The notes: generated from the letters alone by a model not told the origin. Counted from the first letter of the stretch, positions 7,502-14,808 are shown. The stretch is DNA of 15,992 nt from an uncultured Prevotella sp. (GCA_900548745.1 URLQ01000059.1:1-15992), one strand, 5' to 3'. A program made the numbers and translations.

Positions 7502-7867
7502 ATGGGAAGAAACAAATACTCAGAAAAGGAGATTAAGGAGATAGGAAAACTCTTAAGACTAAAGAATTCCGCTAACCGGGCAAAACAAAAGGAAATACGC
7601 CATCAGCTGCGTACAGAATACGAATTCAATATTTCCGACTTCAATGAACCGGGCAAAGCCTTTGGCGACATTGAGCTGCAAGATGCCGTAAACCGTGGTG
7701 CAATAAAGATTCTTGACGACGCCACTATCGAGGCAATGAAGGAGAAACGGGCAAGAGACAAGGCTCGCGACGAGGCTGAAAAACAGCAGCAGGCTATCGA
7801 TTCCGGCGAACAGACCGACTGGCAACAGGCTATGAAGGAGTGGAATGATTGGGAGAACAACAAATAG
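7502..7867 (+). CDS. Small charged protein of unknown function
   Basis: This is a 121-residue, highly charged and probably cytoplasmic protein with no signal peptide or membrane segment. The N-terminal part (MGRNKYSEKEIKEIGKLLRL, then KQKEIRHQLRTEYEFNISDF) looks like a helical bundle, perhaps nucleic-acid binding from its Lys/Arg content. The second half is a long helix rich in Glu, Lys, Arg and Gln (about 75-100) that could form a coiled coil, ending in Trp-rich DWQQAMKEWNDWENN. I recall similar proteins in Bacteroidales without a known role. ATG 7502 was chosen over TTG 7484 because the latter lies inside the promoter box. The frame stays open for 33 more codons after the TAG stop and looks coding for about 20 of them, so homologues may be longer. 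It is transcribed alone, divergently from the GT39-GT2 pair. Confidence 0.8.
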   Translation: MGRNKYSEKEIKEIGKLLRLKNSANRAKQKEIRHQLRTEYEFNISDFNEPGKAFGDIELQDAVNRGAIKILDDATIEAMKEKRARDKARDEAEKQQQAIDSGEQTDWQQAMKEWNDWENNK

Positions 7868-7921
7868 TCAGACTTCGATCCGCAAGACAAGAAGCTCCCA
7901 ACAGAACTGAAGAAAGCAAAA

Positions 7922-7986
7922 GAAAAAAATCCTCATATACGTCATAAAGAATCCCCATATACGTCATAACGGCGATATGGGGATTC
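7922..7986 (-). terminator. Terminator of the glycogen operon with two alternative 3' arms
   Basis: Leftward transcripts from the GH57 gene (stop at 8019) meet a 12-bp arm GAATCCCCATAT (7986-7975). It can pair perfectly with 7960-7949, or through one G-U pair with a second near-copy at about 7938-7928. Only the second arm is followed by a U7 run (7929-7923), so it should be the effective terminator. For plus-strand transcription from the small gene, the perfect hairpin lacks a T run. Confidence 0.7.
7928..7969 (+). repeat. Direct repeat pair, 20 bp, spaced 22 bp
   Basis: AATCCYCATATACGTCATAA occurs at 7928-7947 (with T) and 7950-7969 (with C), one mismatch over 20 bp. Both copies contain an arm of the terminator hairpin, so the duplication gives that terminator two alternative partners. 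Confidence 0.85.
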
Positions 7987-8018
7987 TCTAATCATAAAAA
8001 ACAGCGTTACTCTCATTC

Positions 8019-9506
8019 TTATTTCTTTTCTTCTTCAGCATTTGCCGGAGCTGTTTCAGTCTTTGCAGCCTTTGCCGAAGCTGTCTTGGGAGCAGCCTTT
8101 CGGGTTGTCGTCTTCTTGGCTGCAGCTGTCTTTTTTGTGGTTTTCTTTGCCTCAGCCTTTTTCTTTTCAGACAATTTCTCCACCTTGTCCTTCAGTTTCA
8201 ACTCCTCTTCCTGCATCTTTGTCACCTTGGCTTTCAGACGAACAATCTCGTTGTCCTTCATCTCAATTTCATCGCCCTGGTTCTTTATCGTAGTCAGAAG
8301 AGAATCAAGCTCCTCATTGTCGATTTCTTCCGGATAGAGAGAGTTTACTCTGTTGATGAAGTCACCGAGGATATTCATATAGTTGGTGAACGCATCAAAC
8401 GGCGAACTGTATATTCCCCTGTCAAGCCCCACATTAGAAGGTTTGGTGGTCATAAAGCGGAAATTGTTGCTTGCCTGCAGATAATCCCAATCCTGGTTGA
8501 TACGAGGGTCATTGGCAATACGCACGCGGTCTGCAATACTGTAGAGCTTGTTGAAAGCCTCTCGCTGCATCGGATTACCGAGCCAGCAGCTTACGTCGCG
8601 CTCCTCGTCAACCCACGACAGAGTATCCGGAACGTACAGGTCACCCACACTCTTCATCTTTCCGCAAATCTCTGACGGAGTAGAGAACGTGATACCCTTC
8701 TGTTTTGCACATCTCGGCAACGCCTTGATAAACTCAAGGATATTTGACGACAGAGGTTGAGAGATGCCAAGAGCGAGAAGCTCCATAAAGATATTGATAA
8801 CCTGCTCATTGTCAGGCATAGAAGCAATCTTGTTGATGTAATTGTCAGCAAAGAGAGGATATCCCGGCCAATCGGTATTGCTGAAGCGCAAGCTGATGTC
8901 ATCGCTCAGTTCAACATCACGCAGAAGGAGCTTCAGATTCGGAGCCATACAGCAGTTATAAACATAATGCGGCGACTTCCATCCCAACACATGCTTTGCA
9001 CCTTCCGTCAGCATACCCTTGAATCCCATAGAGGCAGCCAAATTACCTATTTCATCACTGTATATAAGCGATGAATTACGCAACACGGTCGGTTTCTTTC
9101 CGAAGTATTCCTCCATCTTAGCCATCTGCTTCTTCACGTCGGCAATGAAACATTCCTCGTTTGCAAGCGATGAGAGTCCGTGAGAATACGGTTCTGCAAG
9201 GAATTCCACACATCCCGTATCATTCAGCTCCTGCAGCTTAGCAAGCACCTGCGGTGCATGCATCTCCAGCTGTTCGATGCCTACTCCCGACAACGAGAAG
9301 GCAACCTTGAAATAGTCTCCATGCTCCTTGATCATCTCCAGGAAGGCATTCAGTGCCGGCATATACGAGCGTTCCGCTATGTCTCCGATAGTGCGGTCAT
9401 TCTCGTAGTCATCATAGTAATAATGGTCAGTGCCGATGTCGAAGAAGCAATACCTCTTCAGGTGTATTATCTGGTGTATTTCAAAATACAAGCAAATTGT
9501 TTTCAT
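8019..9506 (-). CDS. GH57 alpha-amylase-like protein with altered catalytic residues and a basic C-terminal tail
   Basis: This 495-residue protein follows the GH57 order: FEIHQ at 8-12 (motif 1), GCVEFLAEPYSHGLS at 98-112 (motif 2), RNSSLIYSDEIG at 143-154 (motif 3), INIFMELLALG at 237-247 (motif 4) and LSWVDEERDVSCWLGN at 296-311 (motif 5). In active GH57 amylases motif 3 reads RNTEL with Glu as nucleophile and motif 4 has FMDYETFG-like sequence with Asp as acid/base. Here these positions are Ser146 and Glu242, so normal hydrolysis is doubtful. I recall such 'alpha-amylase-like' proteins being described from Bacteroides. A coiled coil (about 397-455) leads into a Lys/Ala/Thr/Pro tail (449-495) like histone H1. 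It is the last gene of the glycogen operon, 44 bp after the GT4. It may bind glycogen or regulate its partners rather than cut. Confidence 0.88.
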   Translation of the reverse strand: MKTICLYFEIHQIIHLKRYCFFDIGTDHYYYDDYENDRTIGDIAERSYMPALNAFLEMIKEHGDYFKVAFSLSGVGIEQLEMHAPQVLAKLQELNDTGCVEFLAEPYSHGLSSLANEECFIADVKKQMAKMEEYFGKKPTVLRNSSLIYSDEIGNLAASMGFKGMLTEGAKHVLGWKSPHYVYNCCMAPNLKLLLRDVELSDDISLRFSNTDWPGYPLFADNYINKIASMPDNEQVINIFMELLALGISQPLSSNILEFIKALPRCAKQKGITFSTPSEICGKMKSVGDLYVPDTLSWVDEERDVSCWLGNPMQREAFNKLYSIADRVRIANDPRINQDWDYLQASNNFRFMTTKPSNVGLDRGIYSSPFDAFTNYMNILGDFINRVNSLYPEEIDNEELDSLLTTIKNQGDEIEMKDNEIVRLKAKVTKMQEEELKLKDKVEKLSEKKKAEAKKTTKKTAAAKKTTTRKAAPKTASAKAAKTETAPANAEEEKK

Positions 9507-9550
9507 CTTATTTAGATTTTATATTATTGTTCATGTAAAGGTATTATTCT

Positions 9551-10816
9551 CTATTTCGAAAGCAGCTGGTCATACAGTTTCCGTATTCTCAGTCCCACCT
9601 TCTCCCATGTAATCTGGTCAACCTCTTTCTTGCCTTCCTCCTGCAGATAATGGAATAGGCTGTCGTTATGACAGATAGAGTATATGGCATCAGCCAGGGC
9701 ATGAATATCCCAGTAGTCCACCTTCATACAGTTGGTAAGAATTTCCCCGCAACCGCTCTGCTTTGATATGATGGTAGGCGTACCGCACTGCATAGCCTCA
9801 AGTGGCGATATTCCGAACGGCTCGCTCACAGACGGCATGACGTAAACATCTGAGTCCTTCAGACATTCGTAAACCTCTTTTCCCCTCATGAAACCAGGGA
9901 AGTGGAATCTGTCGGCTATTCCTCTTTCTGCAGCGAGATATATCATCTGGTCCATCATATCGCCGCTTCCAGCCATACAGAAGCGTACGTTTCTCGTTCT
10001 GTGCAGCACCATGTTTGCAGCCTCAACGAAGTATTCCGGTCCTTTCTGCATAGTCAGTCGTCCGAGGAAGGTAACCACCTTCTCCTTGTTCGTATGGTCA
10101 GGTCGTGGAATATCCTGCAGTTCCTGTCTCAGAGGATACACGGCATTGTGCATTGCGAAGCATTTGCGCGGGTCTTGGTGATACTGGTTGATGACGGTCT
10201 GTCTTGTCAGTTCCGACACGCACATGATGCAGTCAGCATTATCCATACCGTCCTTCTCTATCGAATAAACGGTAGGGTTTACATTTCCGCGGCTTCTGTC
10301 GAAGTCTGTAGCGTGCACATGTATGCACAAAGGCTTTCCGCTTACTCTCTTTGCGTGTATTCCTGCCGGATAGGTCAGCCAGTCGTGTGCGTGGATTATG
10401 TCAAACTCCTCAGTACGTGCAACCACTCCAGCAATGATGGAATAGTTGTTTATCTCGTCATGCAGATTTGAAGGATATCCTCCAGCAAAGTCCATGCATC
10501 CGAGGTCGTTGACATACATATAGTTGAAATCAGCGTACAGATGGTCACGCAGACGGAAATAATAGTCAGGGTCCATCACGTTGCCAATTCTGTTCTTCAC
10601 ATAGTCATAGTCAACATTACGCCATGCAATAGGCACACAATTCATAGCCACTATCTTAGCGGCAGAGTGATCTTCATCACCGAAAGGTTTCGGCAGACAC
10701 AAGGTTATATCAACGTCCCCTTGCGCATGCAGTCCCTGTGTAATTCCGAAATTCGCTGTTGCAAGTCCACCATATACATGAGGAGGATACTCCCAGCCAA
10801 ACATTAAAACTTTCAT
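9551..10816 (-). CDS. GT4-family glycogen synthase-like glycosyltransferase
   Basis: This 421-residue GT-B enzyme starts with the acceptor-side loop FGWEYPPHVYGGLATAN (6-22), including the Gly-Gly that contacts the donor phosphates. HAHDWLTYPAG lies at 142-152, and the C-terminal donor domain holds FLGRLTMQKGPEYF (250-263; Arg253 and Lys258 in the usual phosphate-binding places). The Glu-x7-Glu motif SEPFGISPLE has Glu332 and Glu340. It is a soluble cytoplasmic retaining enzyme. Its place between the debranching enzyme and the GH57 protein makes glycogen or another alpha-1,4-glucan the likely product. The donor, UDP- or ADP-glucose, cannot be read from sequence, and no glgC lies in the window. 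The GT4 fold is shared with many other sugar transferases, so substrate assignment depends on context. An unusually strong Shine-Dalgarno site precedes it, 16 bp after the debranching enzyme. Confidence 0.88.
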   Translation of the reverse strand: MKVLMFGWEYPPHVYGGLATANFGITQGLHAQGDVDITLCLPKPFGDEDHSAAKIVAMNCVPIAWRNVDYDYVKNRIGNVMDPDYYFRLRDHLYADFNYMYVNDLGCMDFAGGYPSNLHDEINNYSIIAGVVARTEEFDIIHAHDWLTYPAGIHAKRVSGKPLCIHVHATDFDRSRGNVNPTVYSIEKDGMDNADCIMCVSELTRQTVINQYHQDPRKCFAMHNAVYPLRQELQDIPRPDHTNKEKVVTFLGRLTMQKGPEYFVEAANMVLHRTRNVRFCMAGSGDMMDQMIYLAAERGIADRFHFPGFMRGKEVYECLKDSDVYVMPSVSEPFGISPLEAMQCGTPTIISKQSGCGEILTNCMKVDYWDIHALADAIYSICHNDSLFHYLQEEGKKEVDQITWEKVGLRIRKLYDQLLSK

Positions 10817-10822
10817 TCTGTG

Positions 10823-10830
10823 TCCTCCTT
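10823..10830 (-). promoter_or_regulatory. Strong Shine-Dalgarno site of the GT4 gene
   Basis: The minus strand reads AAGGAGGA, 6 bp before the ATG at 10816. Most other starts in this window have only AGGA or no match, as is usual in Bacteroidota, so this one stands out and supports the chosen start. Confidence 0.65.
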
Positions 10831-10832
10831 AT

Positions 10833-12782
10833 TTATATTATATATGTGTATTTTTCCAAAAGGTTCAGAGTTCGCAATGTCTCTCCCACATTCATTGCGA
10901 ATGATATGGCTCCTCTTGCCTTGAACGGCGGGTTGCCGTCAAACATCTCCGGCAGGGTGGCAAGGCAGTTGGTCTGCATCTCGTCCTCATATCCCACCAT
11001 CTGACGTTCTATGAAGCTCAGTCGTGTACGTCTGTATATCTTCAGACACGCTTCCATATAGAATCCGCCGAGCCACGGCCATGCCGTGCCCTGATGGTAA
11101 GCGAGGTCTCTCTGCATCTGCGGTCCTGCGCATATCGGGTTGTATCCGCCGCTCTTCGGTGAAAGCGTGCGCAGTCCCTTCGGTGTGAGTAGTTCCCTTG
11201 TACAAAAGTCAAGCACCGACTTGCGTTGTTTCTGCGACAGAGGCGAATAGTCGAGAGCCGCAGCGAATATCATGTTCGGACGAACACTCCAATCCATCAT
11301 ATTACCGTCCACGTAATCAAAGAGATAGCCATAATCGTTGAGGAAAGTATTCAGGAAAGACTGCTTGCATGCATCCGCTCTCTTTTCGAATTTCTCCTGC
11401 ACCTCTGTATCGTTGTTCACGGCAGCCATTCTTGCAGAGAAGAGGAGGGCGTTGTACCATAGCGAATTCACCTCTACGATATATCCGCTTCGTGGTGTGA
11501 CAGGTCTCCCGTTGACGGTGGAGTTCATCCATGTCATCACTTTTCCCTTTCCGTCCACATACAGCATGTTGTTGTCGTCAAGTCTCAGATACGGATGCTT
11601 GCCGTTCAATATGAAGTGCATGATGTCGGTGAGGAACTTTCCGTATTTCTTCACGCATTTCTCTTCGCCCACGGTCTTTGCATATTGCTGCATTGCCCAT
11701 ATTGCCCACAACGGCACGTCAGGCTGGTCAATCTCGCTGAGGTCTATCGTCACAGGCTTTCCTGCCATAAACTCGCGGTAGCCTTTCTCTGCCGTGTGCA
11801 TTACTTTCTCGAAATACTCCTGCTCGTCGATACACAGTGTGAGTCCCGGCAATGACACGAAGGTGTCTCTTGCCCTGCTCTTGAACCACGGATAACCGGA
11901 GAGCAGATAATATTCCGACCCATTCTTCTTGTTGTGGAACTGGTGTGCCGCATTCACGAGGCAGTGGAAGAAGTTGTCGCGTGGTGCACGGTTGTCAACT
12001 TCCTTCTGGAAAAGACTTGCCAGTCCGTTAGTCTTTATTTCCGAAGTGGAAGCGGAGAACACGATGCTTTCGCCTTTCTTTATGTCCATCTCGAAATATC
12101 CGGGCACGTAGAGGTCCTCATGCGAGTCGTACCCTCTCTCCTGCTCTTTGATATATTCGATGCCTCTGTACCAATCAGGATGGAAGATGAACTCATTTTC
12201 CTTGCTGAACTGCATATAGAGATACGGATAGCCATTGTACATCTGTGTCTTTATACCATTGTCCACGACCTGAAAATCCCTATTTGCCGTGGAGTTCTCA
12301 TGTGTGAACTGCCTTACGCTTCTGAATGCCATAAAGGGCTTGAAGCGCAGTGTCGTCACGCTATGTGCATCGAGCAATGTATATCTTACCAGAACCCTGT
12401 CCTCATAATGCTGGAACACGACTTCCTTTTTCAATATAACACCGCCCACCCTGTAAATTGTTGTAGGTACGCTGTCGCAGTTGAATTCCCTGATGTACTT
12501 GTGTCCATTGGGACTGTAGTTGTTACCTGCATACTTATGGAGTCCGAGGTTGAATTCGGCTCCATGCTGGACCACAGTAACGTCCAATGAGGAAAGAAGC
12601 ACATGATTATCCGTATCCATTTCCGGCACGGGGACAACCAGCAGACCATGATACTTGCGTGTATTGCAGTCAACTATCGTAGAACAAGCATATGCTCCTG
12701 ATCTGTTTGTGCGTAGTAGCTCCCTTGATAGAGATTCTTCCAAATTGGTCATCACACTTCTTTCAAATCGAAGATAACTCAT
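10833..12782 (-). CDS. Glycogen debranching enzyme (amylo-alpha-1,6-glucosidase type, GDE_N + GDE_C, GH133-like)
   Basis: This 649-residue cytoplasmic enzyme would remove alpha-1,6-linked glucose at glycogen branch points. The N-terminal beta-sandwich (about 15-250) has TNRSGAYACSTIVDCNTRKYH at 25-45, the usual GDE_N opening. The C-terminal (alpha/alpha)6 domain (about 280-640) has GYPWFKSRARDTFVSLPGL at 296-314, MTWMN at 416-420, VTPRSGYIVEVNSLWYNAL at 428-446, RPNMIFA at 501-507 and YHQGTAWPWLGGF at 562-574. The Asp of the common TWMD motif is Asn420 here, which could lower or change activity unless this branch uses another residue. It is the first gene of the operon, with a TTTG-N19-TATTTTTG promoter about 90 bp upstream and a divergent Crp/Fnr gene beyond. 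The start at 12782 gives the natural N-terminus; an alternative in-frame ATG at codon 11 also exists. Confidence 0.92.
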   Translation of the reverse strand: MSYLRFERSVMTNLEESLSRELLRTNRSGAYACSTIVDCNTRKYHGLLVVPVPEMDTDNHVLLSSLDVTVVQHGAEFNLGLHKYAGNNYSPNGHKYIREFNCDSVPTTIYRVGGVILKKEVVFQHYEDRVLVRYTLLDAHSVTTLRFKPFMAFRSVRQFTHENSTANRDFQVVDNGIKTQMYNGYPYLYMQFSKENEFIFHPDWYRGIEYIKEQERGYDSHEDLYVPGYFEMDIKKGESIVFSASTSEIKTNGLASLFQKEVDNRAPRDNFFHCLVNAAHQFHNKKNGSEYYLLSGYPWFKSRARDTFVSLPGLTLCIDEQEYFEKVMHTAEKGYREFMAGKPVTIDLSEIDQPDVPLWAIWAMQQYAKTVGEEKCVKKYGKFLTDIMHFILNGKHPYLRLDDNNMLYVDGKGKVMTWMNSTVNGRPVTPRSGYIVEVNSLWYNALLFSARMAAVNNDTEVQEKFEKRADACKQSFLNTFLNDYGYLFDYVDGNMMDWSVRPNMIFAAALDYSPLSQKQRKSVLDFCTRELLTPKGLRTLSPKSGGYNPICAGPQMQRDLAYHQGTAWPWLGGFYMEACLKIYRRTRLSFIERQMVGYEDEMQTNCLATLPEMFDGNPPFKARGAISFAMNVGETLRTLNLLEKYTYII

Positions 12783-12871
12783 AATATTCTATTAAGGTGG
12801 TTATGTTAATATCTGTTTGTTTTATTACCAACAACGGCTGGTGTTTTCATCAGTACAATCGTTTGGCACTT

Positions 12872-12902
12872 CAAAAATAACAATATTCTGCAAAAAGGCA
12901 AA
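12872..12902 (-). promoter_or_regulatory. Promoter of the glycogen operon
   Basis: On the minus strand TTTG (12902-12899) and TATTTTTG (12879-12872) are separated by 19 bp, a good match to the -33/-7 arrangement of Bacteroidota promoters. It leaves an untranslated leader of roughly 80 nt before the debranching-enzyme start at 12782, longer than the other leaders in this window. Confidence 0.55.
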
Positions 12903-12940
12903 ATATTACACTAATTTTTTTTATAGAAACCGAAAATATC

Positions 12941-12954
12941 ATGTTATAAAACAT
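12941..12954. promoter_or_regulatory. Near-palindrome in the glycogen-operon / Crp-Fnr intergenic region
   Basis: ATGTTATAAAACAT is a 14-bp inverted repeat with two internal mismatches. It sits between the two divergent promoters of the 279-bp gap (12783-13061), upstream of the -33 region on both sides. It could be an operator for the adjacent regulator, but it is short and AT-rich and does not match the TGTGA or TTGAT half-sites of known Crp/Fnr proteins. The rest of the gap is AT-rich with no other feature I can name. Confidence 0.2.
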
Positions 12955-12994
12955 AAAATATGCCAGATTTGTCATTTTTCAGAAATAATCTTTG

Positions 12995-13002
12995 TAATTT
13001 TG
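12995..13002 (+). promoter_or_regulatory. Promoter -7 box of the Crp/Fnr-family gene
   Basis: TAATTTTG matches TAnnTTTG. A TTTG at 12968-12971 lies 23 bp upstream, a little far for a -33 element. It would give a leader of about 55 nt before the ATG at 13062, which contains AAGGAAA about 20 bp from the start. Confidence 0.5.
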
Positions 13003-13061
13003 CACACACAATAGGTACAACAGATTATTTATACACAAGGAAAAGATTGTATTAAGCAACA

Positions 13062-13766
13062 ATGACAAATACAGATCCAGATATAAGGAGAAAGGCGGAA
13101 GAAATTATTTTTGGAATGTGGGATACGCTCACGGAAGACGAAAGGAAAGAGATTTCAGAACACCTCACGATTGAAGAATTCCAGAAAAACGAATACATCT
13201 ACAAGGAACTGGAAATTCCCAAGTGCATCAAATGGCTCATCAGCGGAAAGGTAAAGATATGCAAGAGCGGTGTTACGGGGCGCGACCAGATTCTGCGCAC
13301 CATCGTTCCTTCCGAGATTTTCAGCTTCAGGGCGTATTTCGCCAACGACGACTATCTCACGTCCGCCCTCTCGTTTGGCCATTCCGTTGTTGCCTCCGTG
13401 CCGATGACCATCATCGACAAGCTTCTTCACACCAACATCCAGGTATGCCGCAAACTGATAAAGCAGCTTGCCATAGAGCTCGGCAAAGCCGACAGCCGCA
13501 CCGTAAGCCTCACTCAGAAGCATATCCGCGGACGTCTTGCCGAATCCCTTATCACGCTGAAAAACAGCTATGGCCTTGAAGAAGACGGATACACGCTGAG
13601 CATCTATCTCAGCCGTGAGGAGCTTGCCAACATGTCTAACATGACCACGAGCAATGCCATCCGTACTCTTTCCGCCTTTGCTACCGACAAGATCATTGCC
13701 ATCGACGGCTGGAAGATAAAGCTTATCAACGAGGAAGAACTGAAGAGGATATCCGAAAACGGATAA
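13062..13766 (+). CDS. Crp/Fnr-family transcriptional regulator
   Basis: This 234-residue protein has a cyclic-nucleotide-binding-like beta-roll (about 25-115; EYIYKELEIPKCIKWLISGK, then FSFRAYF). A long dimerisation helix follows (about 120-150), then a winged helix-turn-helix (152-225: GRLAESLITL, LSREELANMSNMTTSNAIRTL), with the recognition helix near 195-206. The cAMP-contacting RxS motif of E. coli Crp is not evident, and there is no N-terminal Cys cluster for an Fe-S centre as in Fnr. The effector is therefore unknown, and it may work without cAMP. It is divergent from the glycogen operon, so control of that operon or of itself is plausible. It is convergent with the lipid-kinase gene; the 73-bp gap between them (13767-13839) holds no convincing terminator. 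Confidence 0.92.
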   Translation: MTNTDPDIRRKAEEIIFGMWDTLTEDERKEISEHLTIEEFQKNEYIYKELEIPKCIKWLISGKVKICKSGVTGRDQILRTIVPSEIFSFRAYFANDDYLTSALSFGHSVVASVPMTIIDKLLHTNIQVCRKLIKQLAIELGKADSRTVSLTQKHIRGRLAESLITLKNSYGLEEDGYTLSIYLSREELANMSNMTTSNAIRTLSAFATDKIIAIDGWKIKLINEEELKRISENG

Positions 13767-13839
13767 CCCTCTCTTCCGGAAAACACACATTCTCCCTTAA
13801 AGCACAGATATCCCGCTACATAAGCGAGAAACCTCTCTC

Positions 13840-14775
13840 CTACTCCAGTATAAGGAAGTTTATCACCTCCTGCTCAACCTCTATGCTGAACTCCCCTACG
13901 GGAGTCTTCATCAGTCTTCCGTCCACCGACACCATTGCATGCGAAGCATCAAACACGCTCACCTTTCTTGTGCGGTACGGATGCACGTTCTTGTGGTTCA
14001 GGAACTTGCCTGTAATGAGCAGGTAGAAGCCTTCTATCAGCTGCATCATGCCCGGATGATAGACCACCGACACATCGAGCAGCCCGTTGTAAGGCACGGC
14101 ATTCGGTGTCTGTCCGTATCCCTGTGCATTTCCCACGCATACGGTCATCACTCTTCGCTTCACCACCTCGTCGTTTATCTTCAGGTGCATCTTGTATTCC
14201 AACCTCTGGAAAATCATCAGCACCATAGAGAAGAAGAACGAGAGCGTTCTTGACCCGAACAGTCTTCTTGTCTGGTTTCTCAGGTTCATTATAGCAGAAA
14301 GCAGTCCGATGTTCACACAGTTCAGGAAATAGCGGTGACACTTTTCCCCCTTTTTGTTTGTATATCTCACGCATCCGAGGTCCACCTTTCTAATTCTTCT
14401 CTCCTTGAGCCATTTCACGGTCTGTTCCACCTCTCCCTCGTCGAATCCCCAGTAGTGTGAGAAGTCGTTCATCAGTCCGTTCGGTATCACTCCCAGCGCT
14501 ATGGACTCTCTTGTCTGCTTGTCGGTATCCATGAGGCAGTTCACGGCATCGTTCAATGCCGAGTCTCCTCCGACCACTATAATCGTCTTATAGCCATTGC
14601 TTATCATCATATTGACAAGCCGCACAACGCTTCCGCTATTTTCGCTCTGCACGAAGTCGTAGTCCACTCCGTTTGCCTTCAGGCATTTCTCTATTTTGTC
14701 CCATTTGCGTGCCGGTCCGCAAACCATGCTGTTCTTCGGGCAATACAGTATGCCCCACCGTGTTTGCTGTGTCAT
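13840..14775 (-). CDS. Diacylglycerol kinase-type lipid kinase (DAGK catalytic domain)
   Basis: This 311-residue soluble protein has the DAGK/LCB5 fold. The nucleotide loop is VVGGDSALNDAVNCL (67-81), aligned with the usual GGDGTLNEVVNG. IPNGLMNDFSHYWG (97-110) aligns with PLGTGNDFAR, and CVGNAQGYGQTPNAVPYNGLLDV lies at 213-235. The C-terminal SVDGRLMKTP lies at 283-292. Family members phosphorylate diacylglycerol, ceramide or other lipids with ATP at the membrane face. GGDSA in place of GGDGT and PNGLMND in place of PLGTGND are notable. I recall similar wording in Bacteroidales homologues, so it may define a lineage-specific branch with a different lipid substrate rather than a dead enzyme. 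It lies 33 bp downstream of miaA on the same strand and is probably co-transcribed. AAAGGA sits about 12 bp before the start. Confidence 0.85.
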   Translation of the reverse strand: MTQQTRWGILYCPKNSMVCGPARKWDKIEKCLKANGVDYDFVQSENSGSVVRLVNMMISNGYKTIIVVGGDSALNDAVNCLMDTDKQTRESIALGVIPNGLMNDFSHYWGFDEGEVEQTVKWLKERRIRKVDLGCVRYTNKKGEKCHRYFLNCVNIGLLSAIMNLRNQTRRLFGSRTLSFFFSMVLMIFQRLEYKMHLKINDEVVKRRVMTVCVGNAQGYGQTPNAVPYNGLLDVSVVYHPGMMQLIEGFYLLITGKFLNHKNVHPYRTRKVSVFDASHAMVSVDGRLMKTPVGEFSIEVEQEVINFLILE

Positions 14776-14808
14776 AATATATATCCTTTCGGTTTTGTTC
14801 TGATGTTT

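Noticed and set aside
13155..13790. Minus-strand open frame opposite the Crp/Fnr gene
   Set aside because: The opposite strand shows a full nucleotide-binding roll and winged helix with a promoter; this frame has no known motif.
13767..13839. Terminator between the Crp/Fnr gene and the lipid kinase gene
   Set aside because: Only a 4-5 bp CGCT/AGCG stem without a T run is visible, too weak to call.
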